DNA from: [Actinomadura] parvosata subsp. kistnae | Lineage (GTDB): Bacteria; Actinomycetota; Actinomycetes; Streptosporangiales; Streptosporangiaceae | Direction: 5' to 3' | Assembly: GCF_900323885.1 (NCBI RefSeq) | Contig: NZ_OOHJ01000005.1 | Coordinates: 62,001 to 126,000 of the forward strand | DNA: 64,000 nt | Part shown: piece after piece, positions 50,769-58,283 of the stretch | How the letters are laid out: each line of letters starts with the position of its first letter | Numbering within the stretch: position 1 is the stretch's first letter | The notes under the pieces: model-generated | Database searches by the model: none | What the model was told of the DNA's origin: nothing | What the model saw: only the letters and a program-made list of their open reading frames with translations | Program-made: the position numbers and the translations under genes

Positions 50769-51608
50769 ATGATCGGTCACATCGTCGTCGGCGTGGACGG
50801 ATCCGCACCGGCGACCGCGGCCGTGGAGTGGGCGGCGGCCGACGCCCAGCGGCGCGGGCTGTCCCTGCGCGTCGTGCACGTGTGCCGGCGGCGCCCGGAA
50901 GGGGCGAGCCCGCCGGAGTGCGCCGCGCTGCTGGAGGCCGCCGTCGGCCGGGCGCGGCGGCTCACCCGCGACGTCAAGGTGACCGGCGAGCGGCTGGACG
51001 GCCACGTCGTCGAGCGCCTGCGCGCCGAGTCGGAGCGGGCCGACAGCCTGGTGCTGGGCGGCCGGGGGCGGGGCGGGTTCGCCGGCATGGTGCTCGGCTC
51101 CGCCGGCCTCGCCCTGGCCGGGCACGCCGCCGGCCCCGTCGTCATCGTGCGCGCGCCCTCGCCGCTGCGCCACGACAGGGTCGTGGCCGGGTACGACGGG
51201 TCGGACCACTCCGCGGCCGCGATGGCGTACGCCGTGGAGCAGGCCAGGGCCCGAGGCGCGCAACTGCACATCCTGTACGCGTGGCAGGTGCCGCTCGCCT
51301 CCCCGTATGCCGTCGGCTACGGCACCGTCATCGAGGACGCCAGGCGCGAGGAGTTCCACCGGGCGGCCGGGCAGGCCGCGTCCTGGCGCGAGCGCAACCC
51401 CGACCTCGTCATCACCGACGAGCAGGTGTGCGACCACCCCGTCTCCGCGCTCGCCAAGGCGAGCCGGACGGCGGACCTGGTCGTCGTGGGCTCGCGAGGG
51501 CTCGGCGGCCTCGCCTCGGCGGTGCTCGGCTCGGTCGGACACGGCGTGCTGCATCACGTGACCTGCCCGGTCGCGGTGGTGCGGCAGCGGATCGAGGAGG
51601 AGTCATGA
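50769..51608 (+). CDS. Universal stress protein, two UspA domains
   Basis: A 279-residue tandem UspA protein. Domain 1 begins IVVGVDGSAPATAAVEWA, domain 2 VVAGYDGSDHSAAAMAYA. The nucleotide-binding GxGx9G(S/A) loops are GGRGRGGFAGMVLGSA and GSRGLGGLASAVLGSVGH. Start ATG 50769 (or GTG 50766) after AAGGAG. The stop overlaps the CBS gene start (ATGA). In actinobacteria such genes belong to the hypoxia/dormancy regulon, and a DevR-type box lies upstream. Confidence 0.93.
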   Translation: MIGHIVVGVDGSAPATAAVEWAAADAQRRGLSLRVVHVCRRRPEGASPPECAALLEAAVGRARRLTRDVKVTGERLDGHVVERLRAESERADSLVLGGRGRGGFAGMVLGSAGLALAGHAAGPVVIVRAPSPLRHDRVVAGYDGSDHSAAAMAYAVEQARARGAQLHILYAWQVPLASPYAVGYGTVIEDARREEFHRAAGQAASWRERNPDLVITDEQVCDHPVSALAKASRTADLVVVGSRGLGGLASAVLGSVGHGVLHHVTCPVAVVRQRIEEES

Positions 51609-52087
51609 ACGTGCAGACGCTGACCGCGGGGCAGGTCATGAGCCGCGTCCTGGTGGTCGTCAAGCCCGAGGAGTCGCCGCTGATGGCGTGGGAGCTGATG
51701 CGCAGGGCCGGGGTGCACCACCTGCCGGTCGTGGACGGCCGGAACGTGCTGGGCATCCTGACCCGCGAACGGCTCGCCGCCACCTGGTCGGGCGGGCCGC
51801 AGGAGCAGTCCGGCCGACCCGTCCGCGCGTTGCTCGGCCCAGGGCCGGTGCCCAGGGTGCGGCGGGACACGCTGCTGAGCAGGGTCGCGGCCCGCATGCT
51901 CGACGCCGGCTGCGACGCCGTCCCCGTGGTGTCGGGCGAGGGCCTGGTCGGGCTGGTCACGGCCAGGGACGTGCTGGCGGCCGTCGCCGGCCGCACAGAG
52001 TCCGCCGAGGAGCCGAGCGAGGTGATGACCGGGATGTTCCACCTCGAACCCGTCCTGCCCCACGACAACCGACAGGAGACGACGTGA
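51605..52087 (+). CDS. Tandem CBS-domain protein
   Basis: A 160-residue protein of two CBS motifs (VMSRVLVVVKPEESPLMAWE, HLPVVDGRNVLGILTRERL; VSRVAARMLDAGCDAVPVV-like second repeat ending GLVGLVTARDVLAAV). CBS pairs bind adenine nucleotides and sense energy state. Overlaps the Usp stop and the flavodoxin start (TGATG), so the three genes are translationally coupled. Confidence 0.92.
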   Translation: MNVQTLTAGQVMSRVLVVVKPEESPLMAWELMRRAGVHHLPVVDGRNVLGILTRERLAATWSGGPQEQSGRPVRALLGPGPVPRVRRDTLLSRVAARMLDAGCDAVPVVSGEGLVGLVTARDVLAAVAGRTESAEEPSEVMTGMFHLEPVLPHDNRQETT

Positions 52088-52605
52088 TGGACGCGCTGGT
52101 CGTGTACGAGTCGATGTTCGGCAACACCAAGCAGATCGCCGAGGCGGTCGCCGCAGGGCTGGCGACCCGGATGCGGGCCGAGGTGGTCGAGGCCGGCGCC
52201 GCGCCCGCCGTGGTGGGGCCGCAGGTCGGGCTGCTCGTGGTGGGCGGGCCCACGCACGCCTTCTCCATGAGCCGGGCCTCCACCCGCAGGTCCGCGGCCG
52301 AGCAGGCCACCCGGCCGCTGGTCTCCCAAGGGGCTGGCGTGCGGGAGTGGCTGGCCGCCCTGCGCACCTCGTCCGCCGGGCTCGCCTCGGCCGCCTTCGA
52401 CACGCGCGTCGCCAAGCCGCGCATGCCGGGCTCCGCCGCCCGCGCCGTCGCCAAGCGGCTGCGCCGCGTCGGCGTCAAGGTGACCGCCCCGGCGCAGAGC
52501 TTCTACGTCTCCGGGACGGAGGGGCCGCTGGTGGGCGGGGAGCTCGACCGGGCCCGGCAGTGGGGCGAGAGCCTGGCGACCTCGTTCCCCGTCCCGGCCT
52601 CCTGA
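52087..52605 (+). CDS. Flavodoxin-family protein
   Basis: A 172-residue FMN-binding protein. The phosphate loop is VVYESMFGNTKQIAEAVAAG (the TxGNT-like SMFGNT), followed by LLVVGGPTHAFSMSRA. Similar proteins accompany DevR-regulated Usp and CBS genes in actinomycetes and may supply electrons under hypoxia. The last codons are tandemly copied after the stop. Confidence 0.88.
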   Translation: MDALVVYESMFGNTKQIAEAVAAGLATRMRAEVVEAGAAPAVVGPQVGLLVVGGPTHAFSMSRASTRRSAAEQATRPLVSQGAGVREWLAALRTSSAGLASAAFDTRVAKPRMPGSAARAVAKRLRRVGVKVTAPAQSFYVSGTEGPLVGGELDRARQWGESLATSFPVPAS

Positions 52606-52690
52606 GGCCCCGGCCATGGGACGTCCTGGCTTCCTGACCGCCGGCCGTGGGACATCCCCGGCTTTCTGAGCTTCGGCCGTGGGACGGGCG
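52594..52690 (+). repeat. 32-bp tandem copies of the flavodoxin 3' end
   Basis: Three units of 32 bp, each with a GGC(C/T)T(C/T)CTGA core. The TGA at 52603-52605 is the real stop, and copies lie at 52635-52637 and 52667-52669. GGCC(A/G)TGGGAC closes each unit. Confidence 0.8.
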
Positions 52691-52702
52691 TCCTCGCGCC
52701 AT

Positions 52703-52716
52703 GGGACCTTCGGCCC
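52703..52716. promoter_or_regulatory. DevR-type box GGGACCTTCGGCCC
   Basis: Located in the gene-free stretch 52606-53076, about 360 bp before the HATPase gene. Confidence 0.55.
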
Positions 52717-52810
52717 TGGTCGGTGCTCACCCCGTCCCCGATCATGAAAAGCGGACACCCGCCGAGGTGCGAGAGGCATCCCCATCCCCAGGCGGTCCCG
52801 GCCCGGCCGG

Positions 52811-52844
52811 ATCGGGCAGTGATCGGCAGTCACGATTGCCCGAT
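52811..52844. other. Nested inverted repeat in gene-free stretch
   Basis: ATCGGGCA / TGCCCGAT outer arms and GTGA / TCAC inner arms around TCGGCAG. Could be an operator or an RNA hairpin. No gene is convincing in 52606-53076. Confidence 0.4.
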
Positions 52845-52927
52845 GGCGAGGCCGGCCGGACTGGGGCCGCCGCATCCTCTCGGCGGGTGTCCATGTGCGT
52901 GCGGCATCCGAGAACAGGCACTGGCAA

Positions 52928-52941
52928 GGGGCCGAAGGTCC
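52928..52941. promoter_or_regulatory. DevR-type box (GGGGCCGAAGGTCC)
   Basis: Reverse orientation of the GGACCTTCGGCCC pattern, about 136 bp upstream of the HATPase gene. Confidence 0.55.
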
Positions 52942-53076
52942 ATCCCCTGGGTGACCGTGGCCTCTGACCGGCGGGCCGCATCCGCCGGACGATGAGGCCA
53001 TGAGAAGAATCGGCATGAACGGATCCGGCAGGACCGGCGTGGACGTCCGTCGCCGTCAACGACATCGGATGACGTG

Positions 53077-53541
53077 ATGTCCAGGATGACCGTCCTGCGC
53101 TTCGACGAGCACTGCCTGCACCGCACCCGCCGCGTGCTCCGGGTCGCGGCGCGCCACCGGGGACTTCGGGGTGAGCGGCTCGACGACTTCCTCATCGCGA
53201 TCAACGAGTGCGTGGTCAACGCGGTGGAGCACGGCGGCGGGCAGGGCCGGCTCACGCTGTGGCGCGCGGACGGCGTACTGCTGTGCGAGGTCCGCGACCG
53301 GGGGCCGGGCATCCCCGCGCCGGCGCTCGCCGACGCGCCCCTCCCGCCGCCCGGCGCGCCCGGCGGGCGCGGCATCTGGCTGATGCGCCGCCTGACGGAC
53401 GAGGCCGTCTTCACCACCGGCCCCGCCGGGACCGCCGTACGGCTCGGCATGCGGCTGCCCTGCCAGGACCTGGACGATCCCGCGGCGGCCCGCGAAGCGG
53501 GTGGGACTTTCGGCGGCATGACCGGGGACGTTCGCCGCTGA
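53077..53541 (+). CDS. RsbW-like ATP-binding protein (HATPase_c)
   Basis: A 154-residue GHKL ATPase of the anti-sigma/serine-kinase type. The N box is AINECVVNAVEHGGGQG, the G1 box VRDRGPGIPAP and the G2 box GGRGIWLMRRL. It probably binds a sigma or anti-anti-sigma factor. ATG 53077 (a GTG at 53074 is in frame). It lies within the stress-protein locus, and DevR-type boxes lie upstream. Confidence 0.85.
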   Translation: MSRMTVLRFDEHCLHRTRRVLRVAARHRGLRGERLDDFLIAINECVVNAVEHGGGQGRLTLWRADGVLLCEVRDRGPGIPAPALADAPLPPPGAPGGRGIWLMRRLTDEAVFTTGPAGTAVRLGMRLPCQDLDDPAAAREAGGTFGGMTGDVRR

Positions 53542-53544
53542 CCG

Positions 53545-53757
53545 CGCGGGTCGACCAGGCCGCCGGGCGCATCGTGGGCACCCTGCACCAGCGGGACGTG
53601 CTGCGCGTCCTCACCCGCCAGCGGCGGAGCCGGAGGCCGACATCCGGGCCGCGCTGCCCGGCACCGGCCCGCGCTGCCCGACACTGGCCCGTTCGCCGTC
53701 GAGACCGGCCCGTTCGCCGACAAGGACGGCCTCGTCGTCGTCCCGCCCCTGCTGTAG
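53545..53757 (+). pseudogene. Remnant of a CBS-domain protein
   Basis: GRIVGTLHQRDVLRVLTRQ matches the end of a CBS motif (GxLVGIVSRRDLLKVFLR in the neighbours). The following frames continue as AEPEADIRAALPG and, after a repeat-rich patch, as GPFADKDGLVVVPPLL with a stop at 53757, but no single frame joins them. Looks like the decayed 3' end of a CBS-BON gene. Confidence 0.4.
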
Positions 53758-53772
53758 GGGGCGGCGCGGCCG

Positions 53773-54414
53773 TCACTCCTTGCGGTCGGCGCGCAGGCGG
53801 GCGGCCAGGGCCGCGGCCTGGGTGCGGCGCTGCATGTCGAGCTTGGACAGCAGGTTGGAGACGTAGTTCTTGACCGTCTTCTCGGCCAGGAACATGCGCT
53901 CGCCGATCTGCCGGTTGGTCAGCCCCTCGCCGATGAGGTCGAGGATGGTGCGCTCCTGCTCGGTCAGCGCGGCCAGCGGGTCCTTCCTGGCGGCCTGGTC
54001 GCGCAGCCGCTGCAGCATGGCGGCGGTGGTCTGCGGGTCGAGCAGTGACTGCCCGGAGGCGACCGTGCGGACGGCGCCGACCAGGTCGGAGCCGTGGATC
54101 TGCTTGAGCACGTAACCGGCGGCCCCCGCCATGACCGCGTCGAACAGCGCGTCGTCGTCGGCGAACGAGGTGAGCATCAGGCACGCCAGCCCCGGCAGCT
54201 TGGAGCGCACCTCGCGGCACACGTCCACGCCGTTCCCGTCGGGCAGCCGCACGTCCAGGACCGCCACGTCCGGCTTGAGCGCCGGGATGCGGGCGAGAGC
54301 GGACTCGGCGGTGCCCGCCTCGCCGATCACCTCGATGTCGTCCTCGGAGTCCAGGAGGGCGGCCACGCCGCGCCGGACGACTTCGTGATCGTCGAGCAGG
54401 AACACACGAATCAT
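53773..54414 (-). CDS. devR: DevR/DosR-like response regulator
   Basis: A 213-residue NarL-family regulator strongly resembling mycobacterial DevR (DosR). Receiver: VFLLDDHEVVRRGVAALLDS, phospho-acceptor Asp54 in VAVLDVRLPDGNGVDVCRE, Lys in GYVLKQIHGSDL. Output HTH: LTEQERTILDLIGEGLTNRQ then IGERMFLAEKTVKNYVSNLL, the latter being the DevR recognition-helix pattern. No DevS-like kinase lies next to it in the window. A GGACGAAGGTCCC box is 37 bp upstream, suggesting autoregulation, and similar boxes precede the Usp, CBS and HATPase genes. Confidence 0.92.
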   Translation of the reverse strand: MIRVFLLDDHEVVRRGVAALLDSEDDIEVIGEAGTAESALARIPALKPDVAVLDVRLPDGNGVDVCREVRSKLPGLACLMLTSFADDDALFDAVMAGAAGYVLKQIHGSDLVGAVRTVASGQSLLDPQTTAAMLQRLRDQAARKDPLAALTEQERTILDLIGEGLTNRQIGERMFLAEKTVKNYVSNLLSKLDMQRRTQAAALAARLRADRKE

Positions 54415-54450
54415 GAGGGCGACGCTACCGAAGCGGATACGCCGTCGAAA

Positions 54451-54466
54451 GGACGAAGGTCCCGAA
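54451..54466. promoter_or_regulatory. DevR-type box between devR and a Usp gene
   Basis: Contains CGAAGGTCCCGAA (54454-54466), identical to the 13 bases at 57155-57167. Sits in the divergent promoter. Confidence 0.65.
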
Positions 54467-54651
54467 TCCGGCCTGCCGATGGTCCCGCGTCGTGGGCCCG
54501 TACGACGTTCGGCGCCGGATCCGGAGGAGGCGGCCAGGAGGGCGGGCGCGGCCCGCGCCCGGCGGTCCTTCGACTCCCGGCGGCCGGGACTTCCGGCCCT
54601 GCACACCCCCTCTCGCCTGCGGTCTGATGGTGGGCGACGAAGGAGGACGCC

Positions 54652-55497
54652 ATGATTGTTGTGGGGGTCGACGGTTCCCTTCCGGCACGTGCCGCCGTGG
54701 CGTGGGCCGCCAATGACGCCTGTCGCATGCACCAGCCCCTGCGGCTCGTCTGCGCGGTGGATCGGCAGCCGTACCAGATCGCGAGGTTCCCGGACCCGGA
54801 CCGGCCGGACCGGTTGCGCCGCGCGGCCCAGAAGGCTCTCAACGAGGCGGTGGCCCTGGTGCGCGAGCGTCAGCCCAGCGTCGAGGTGACGACCCGGCTG
54901 GAGGAGGGGACACCCGCGGTGATCCTGCGCGAGCAGGGGAGGGCGGCCGTCGAGGTGGTGGTGGGCAGCAGGGGGCTGGGCGGGATCACCGGCCCCCTCC
55001 TGGGGTCGGTGAGCGACCAGGTGGCCGGCCACGCCGAGGCTCCCGTCGTGGTCGTGCACGGGGCCAGGCGGCCCACGTTCGGGCAGGTCGTGGTGGGGGT
55101 GGACGGCTCGCCCGAGTGCCGGCCCGCGCTGGCGTACGCCTTCGAGCAGGCGGCGCTGAGGGGCGGCCGGCTCCGGGCGGTGCACGCCTGGCGGCGGCCC
55201 GTCCAGGCGTTCGGCGCCGAGCTGCCGCACGAGGGGGAGCAGGACCGGGCCGCCCGCGAGAAGCGGCTGCGGGAGCTGGTCGAGCCGTTCACGCGCCTGC
55301 ACCCCGACGTGGCCGTCACCGAGGACGTCCGGCACGCCGACGCCGTCGAGGCGCTCAGCCGGGCGTCGGAGGAGGCGGACCTGCTGGTCGTCGGCTCCCA
55401 CGGGCGCGGAGCCGTGCGCTCGGCGCTGCTGGGCTCGGTCAGCAGGGGCGTCCTGCACCACGCCCGCTGCACGGTCGCGGTGGTCCGCGCGGGGTAA
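54652..55497 (+). CDS. Universal stress protein, two UspA domains
   Basis: A 281-residue tandem UspA protein. Domain 1 starts IVVGVDGSLPARAAVAWA, with the loop GSRGLGGITGPLLGSVSD. Domain 2 starts VVVGVDGSPECRPALAYA, with the loop GSHGRGAVRSALLGSVSR. ATG 54652 follows GAAGGAGG. Divergent from devR across a shared box, so it is likely one of the regulon's main targets. Confidence 0.93.
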   Translation: MIVVGVDGSLPARAAVAWAANDACRMHQPLRLVCAVDRQPYQIARFPDPDRPDRLRRAAQKALNEAVALVRERQPSVEVTTRLEEGTPAVILREQGRAAVEVVVGSRGLGGITGPLLGSVSDQVAGHAEAPVVVVHGARRPTFGQVVVGVDGSPECRPALAYAFEQAALRGGRLRAVHAWRRPVQAFGAELPHEGEQDRAAREKRLRELVEPFTRLHPDVAVTEDVRHADAVEALSRASEEADLLVVGSHGRGAVRSALLGSVSRGVLHHARCTVAVVRAG

Positions 55498-55511
55498 GGG
55501 GAGGTGTCGGA

Positions 55512-55542
55512 CGGGCGCCCGCCGTGCGAGGGCGGGCGCCCG
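55512..55542. terminator. Bidirectional terminator between Usp and CBS-BON genes
   Basis: Perfect 12-bp GC stem CGGGCGCCCGCC / GGCGGGCGCCCG with a 7-nt loop, then ATAAAA. Serves converging transcripts. Confidence 0.75.
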
Positions 55543-55620
55543 ATAAAAGTGCGGGGGTCGTCTGCGCGGGCTCCGGATCGGGGGTGACGGTCAGGCGGCT
55601 ACCGGCCATCGCCCTCTGGC

Positions 55621-56304
55621 TTAGGCACCGCCCCACATCGGCAGGTCAGCGATGTCGTCGTGCTTGTACGCCAGCTCGTCCCGCACGGCCACGACCCCGT
55701 CGATGTTGCCGGCCAGGCGGAGCGCGGTGACGGCCTGGCTGCGCTCGGCGTAGGTGCCGGTCAGCGTGACCACGGCGTCGTGCACGGTGACCTCGGCCTG
55801 GCCGTGCAGGGCCGTCCGGACCTCCTGCTCGATCTCCTGGTCCTGGCGCAGGAAGACCTTGATCAGGTCGCGGCGGCTGACGATGCCGACCAGTCGGCCG
55901 CCGGGGTCGACGACGGGCAGCCGCTTGACGCCGTGCCGGTCCATCAGGCGGGCGGCCGACACGATGGGCGCGTCCGGGGTGGTGACGTGCGCGGGGCTGG
56001 TCATCAGGTCGCCGGCGGTCTCGCCGAGCGACTTGCGGTAGCCGCTGCCCTCGCTGCCGCTCGCGTGCCGGATGCGGGCGCGCAGCGGCGGCCGGTAGTC
56101 GTCGCCGTAGTAGCGCTCCTTGAACTCCTGTTTGGCCAGCAGGTCGGCCTCGGAGACGACGCCGACGACGCGGTTGTCGTCGTCGAGGACGGGCATGCCG
56201 CTGACGCCCCGGCTGATGAGCAGCTCGGCGACGGTGTGGAAGCCGGCGCTGCGGTTGACGGCGGCGACCTCGGTGGTCATCACGTTCTCGACGGTGCTTG
56301 TCAT
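55621..56304 (-). CDS. CBS-pair and BON-domain protein
   Basis: A 227-residue protein: CBS 1 (VMTTEVAAVNRSAGFHTVAE then VVGVVSEADLLAKQ), linker, CBS 2 (LMTSPAHVTTPDAPIVSAAR, RLVGIVSRRDLIKVFLR), then a BON domain (EVRTALHGQAEVTVHDAVVT, GNIDGVVAVRDELAY). Such proteins are typical of actinobacterial stress and dormancy clusters. ATG 56304 overlaps the stop of the next gene upstream (ATGA). Confidence 0.93.
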   Translation of the reverse strand: MTSTVENVMTTEVAAVNRSAGFHTVAELLISRGVSGMPVLDDDNRVVGVVSEADLLAKQEFKERYYGDDYRPPLRARIRHASGSEGSGYRKSLGETAGDLMTSPAHVTTPDAPIVSAARLMDRHGVKRLPVVDPGGRLVGIVSRRDLIKVFLRQDQEIEQEVRTALHGQAEVTVHDAVVTLTGTYAERSQAVTALRLAGNIDGVVAVRDELAYKHDDIADLPMWGGA

Positions 56305-56906
56305 GGCGCTCTCCTGAGGTGCTTGACCCGGACGATGCCGGGCACGGTGCGGGCGAGCAGGTCGGCGATGTGGTCGGCGTGCTGGTGCGGCGGCCCGCTC
56401 AGCTCGGCGACGCCGTCGTGCACGGCGACGTCCCAGCTCGGCCCGAACGGGTAGTGCTCGCGCAGCGCGGCCTCGACCGCGGCGCGCAGCTCGCCGTCGG
56501 GGCGGGCCAGCATGGCCATCAGGTCGCGGCGGCTGATCATGCCGACGATCTCCTGGCCGCGGACCACGGGCAGGCTCTTGATCCGTTTGCCCACCATGAG
56601 GTCGATGACGGTGGTGACGTCGGTGGTCTCGGTGACGGTGACGGCCTCGCGGGTCATGACCTCCATGACCCGCCGGGGCGGCGGCTCCTGCGCCGCGTGC
56701 GGGGGCAGGACGGAGGCGCGCGGGTCGGGCTCGAACTCTCCGCGCAGCAGGTCCAGCTCGCTGACGACGCCGACCAGCCGGCCGGAGTCGTCCACGACGG
56801 GGGCGGCGGTGATGTCGTGGCCGTGCAGCGTCCGGATCGCCCGGCGCACGGGGTCGGTGCGGCGGACGGTGATCACGGGGCTGCTCATGACCTCGCGGAC
56901 GAGCAT
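56301..56906 (-). CDS. CBS-pair and BON-domain protein
   Basis: A 201-residue paralogue of the gene at 55621, with CBS 1 (VMSSPVITVRRTDPVRRAIR, LVGVVSELDLLRGEF), CBS 2 (VMTREAVTVTETTDVTTVID, IVGMISRRDLMAMLARP) and BON (AALREHYPFGPSWDVAVHDG). ATG 56906 has GGGAGG upstream; GTG 56924 is less likely. Middle gene of a three-gene CBS/BON operon. Confidence 0.92.
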   Translation of the reverse strand: MLVREVMSSPVITVRRTDPVRRAIRTLHGHDITAAPVVDDSGRLVGVVSELDLLRGEFEPDPRASVLPPHAAQEPPPRRVMEVMTREAVTVTETTDVTTVIDLMVGKRIKSLPVVRGQEIVGMISRRDLMAMLARPDGELRAAVEAALREHYPFGPSWDVAVHDGVAELSGPPHQHADHIADLLARTVPGIVRVKHLRRAP

Positions 56907-56908
56907 GG

Positions 56909-57085
56909 CTATCTGGCCTCCCACTCGGAGTCGTCGCTCTTCCAGGTGAGCTTGTCGACCACGTCGACGACGCCGTTGACGCGGCGCGTCATGCGGGCGG
57001 CGATGGCGGCGATCTCCTTGAACGGGGTGGTGGCGGTGACCGTGACGACCTTGGCCGTCATCACGTCCGCGACGGTCATGCGCAT
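56909..57085 (-). CDS. Mini CBS-BON fusion protein (internally deleted)
   Basis: 58 residues that join the first third of a CBS motif (VADVMTAKVVTVTATTPFKE) directly to the last third of a BON domain (RRVNGVVDVVDKLTWKSDD). The full-length neighbours hold about 150 residues between these parts, so this is probably an in-frame deletion product. It keeps its own start (ATG 57085) and leads the operon, with a DevR-type box upstream. It may be expressed, but neither domain is complete. Confidence 0.7.
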   Translation of the reverse strand: MRMTVADVMTAKVVTVTATTPFKEIAAIAARMTRRVNGVVDVVDKLTWKSDDSEWEAR

Positions 57086-57154
57086 GGCGTCCTCCTTGTC
57101 GCCCTTGTGTCGGTCGCCTTCATCACATCTCCCGAACGGCGCGCGATGCAGAGG

Positions 57155-57173
57155 CGAAGGTCCCGAACGGGAC
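57155..57173. promoter_or_regulatory. DevR-type box between the CBS/BON operon and a Usp gene
   Basis: CGAAGGTCCCGAA overlapping the inverted repeat GTCCCG-AA-CGGGAC, in the divergent promoter. Confidence 0.65.
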
Positions 57174-57245
57174 AGTCGTTGGTCAGCGCGGGCGCGGCGC
57201 GGGAGGGCGGGCCCGGCGGGCCGGAGCAGGAGTGACGCTGAGGGC

Positions 57246-57586
57246 ATGAAGCAGATCGTGCTGGGTCATGACGGATCGGACTTCTCCGTCCAGGCGCTCG
57301 ACTGGGCGCTGGACGAGGCCGAGCTGCGCAAGACGGCCGAGCACGTGCTCTGGCACGGCGCCGACTGCGCCCGCCGGGCCAGCTCGGGCGTGCCCGTCGA
57401 GACGGACCTGCACGAGGGCCCCGTCGCCGAGCGCCTTGTTGGAGCTCTCCCAGGACGCCGCGCTGGTCGTGGTCGGCTCGCGCGGGCTCGGCGCCCTGTC
57501 CAGGGCGGTCGTCGGCGCGGTGGCCGAGTACGTCGCCGCCCACGCCGCGCCGCGCCACCCCCACCGCGCAGGGGTGGGCGTTCCGC
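57246..57586 (+). pseudogene. Degenerate universal stress protein
   Basis: Starts as a UspA domain (MKQIVLGHDGSDFSVQALDW), lacks much of the middle of the fold (jumping to EHVLWHGADCARR), and shifts frame near 57436. One C removed would join VAERL to LELSQDAALVVVGSRGLGAL. The C-terminal nucleotide loop AVVGAVAEYVAAHA is then present but no proper end is found. Together these indicate a decayed gene, unlike the single-indel cases elsewhere. A hairpin at 57555-57577 may end the transcript. Confidence 0.65.
57555..57577. terminator. Hairpin between convergent Usp remnant and secreted-protein gene
   Basis: CCACCCC / GGGGTGG stem with a 9-nt loop. Confidence 0.4.
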
Positions 57587-57600
57587 CGTCCGGAGCCCGT

Positions 57601-58077
57601 TCAGGCGGGCAGGCCGTTGCCGAGGAACAGCTTGTAGTGCACGGGGACGCGCGAGACCACGTCGCCGGGTGCCGCGCTCACGCACACCCAGAACGCGCCG
57701 GGCAGGAGCGGGTCGCCCGCCTGCACGGAGGTGGCGAAGAAGTCGGTGGTGGCCCGCTGCACCACCTTGGCGTCGCTGAAGAAGTCGGTGCCGGGCTCGC
57801 CGCGCCGCAGCTCGAAGTTGGCGGGGACGCCGACGGGCACCCCGAACTTGCTGAGCTGGAAGGCCGATCCGCTGGCGGCGACGATGTCCTTCGCGCCCGC
57901 CTCGAACGGGCCGGCGCACGCCTGGCTGCCCAGCGCGACGTCACCCTGGGCGGCCATCGTGTCGATGGTGGCGCCCTGGGCGGCGACGGGGCCGAGCGTG
58001 AGCGCCGCGGTGAGCCCCGCGGCCAGCCCGGCCGCCGCGAGCAGCGTCCGGCTCTTGCTGCCGCCTGAAAGGGTCAT
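57601..58077 (-). CDS. Secreted protein of unknown function
   Basis: 158 residues with a clear signal peptide (basic start, LLAAAGLAAGLTAALTLGPVA, cleavage near AQGA). The mature domain, about 120 residues, has two cysteines (SQACAGPF and FWVCVSAAP) that could form a disulfide, and a beta-rich pattern ending VPVHYKLFLGNGLPA. No family recognised. ATG 58077 has AGGAG 6 bp upstream. Confidence 0.7.
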   Translation of the reverse strand: MTLSGGSKSRTLLAAAGLAAGLTAALTLGPVAAQGATIDTMAAQGDVALGSQACAGPFEAGAKDIVAASGSAFQLSKFGVPVGVPANFELRRGEPGTDFFSDAKVVQRATTDFFATSVQAGDPLLPGAFWVCVSAAPGDVVSRVPVHYKLFLGNGLPA

Positions 58078-58283
58078 GGTGGTCTCCTGAGGTCGTGGGC
58101 GCGGTGTCCGGGGCCGGCGCCCTACCTTCATGGGCGTGACAGCGGGGTTCCACCCGTGCCACCGCGTTCCAGGGGATCTGCGGATTTTTTCTCTCGGTCG
58201 CCTGGCTGCCGCCGGCGTGAGACGTGCCGGTCATGTCCGCATGTCGACATAGGCGCGAGAACCCTTCAGGGAAGGACGCGCCC

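Noticed and set aside
52723..53065. Small ORFs on both strands in the 52.6-53.0 kb gap
   Set aside because: No start sites, no domain features, and composition unlike the neighbouring genes.
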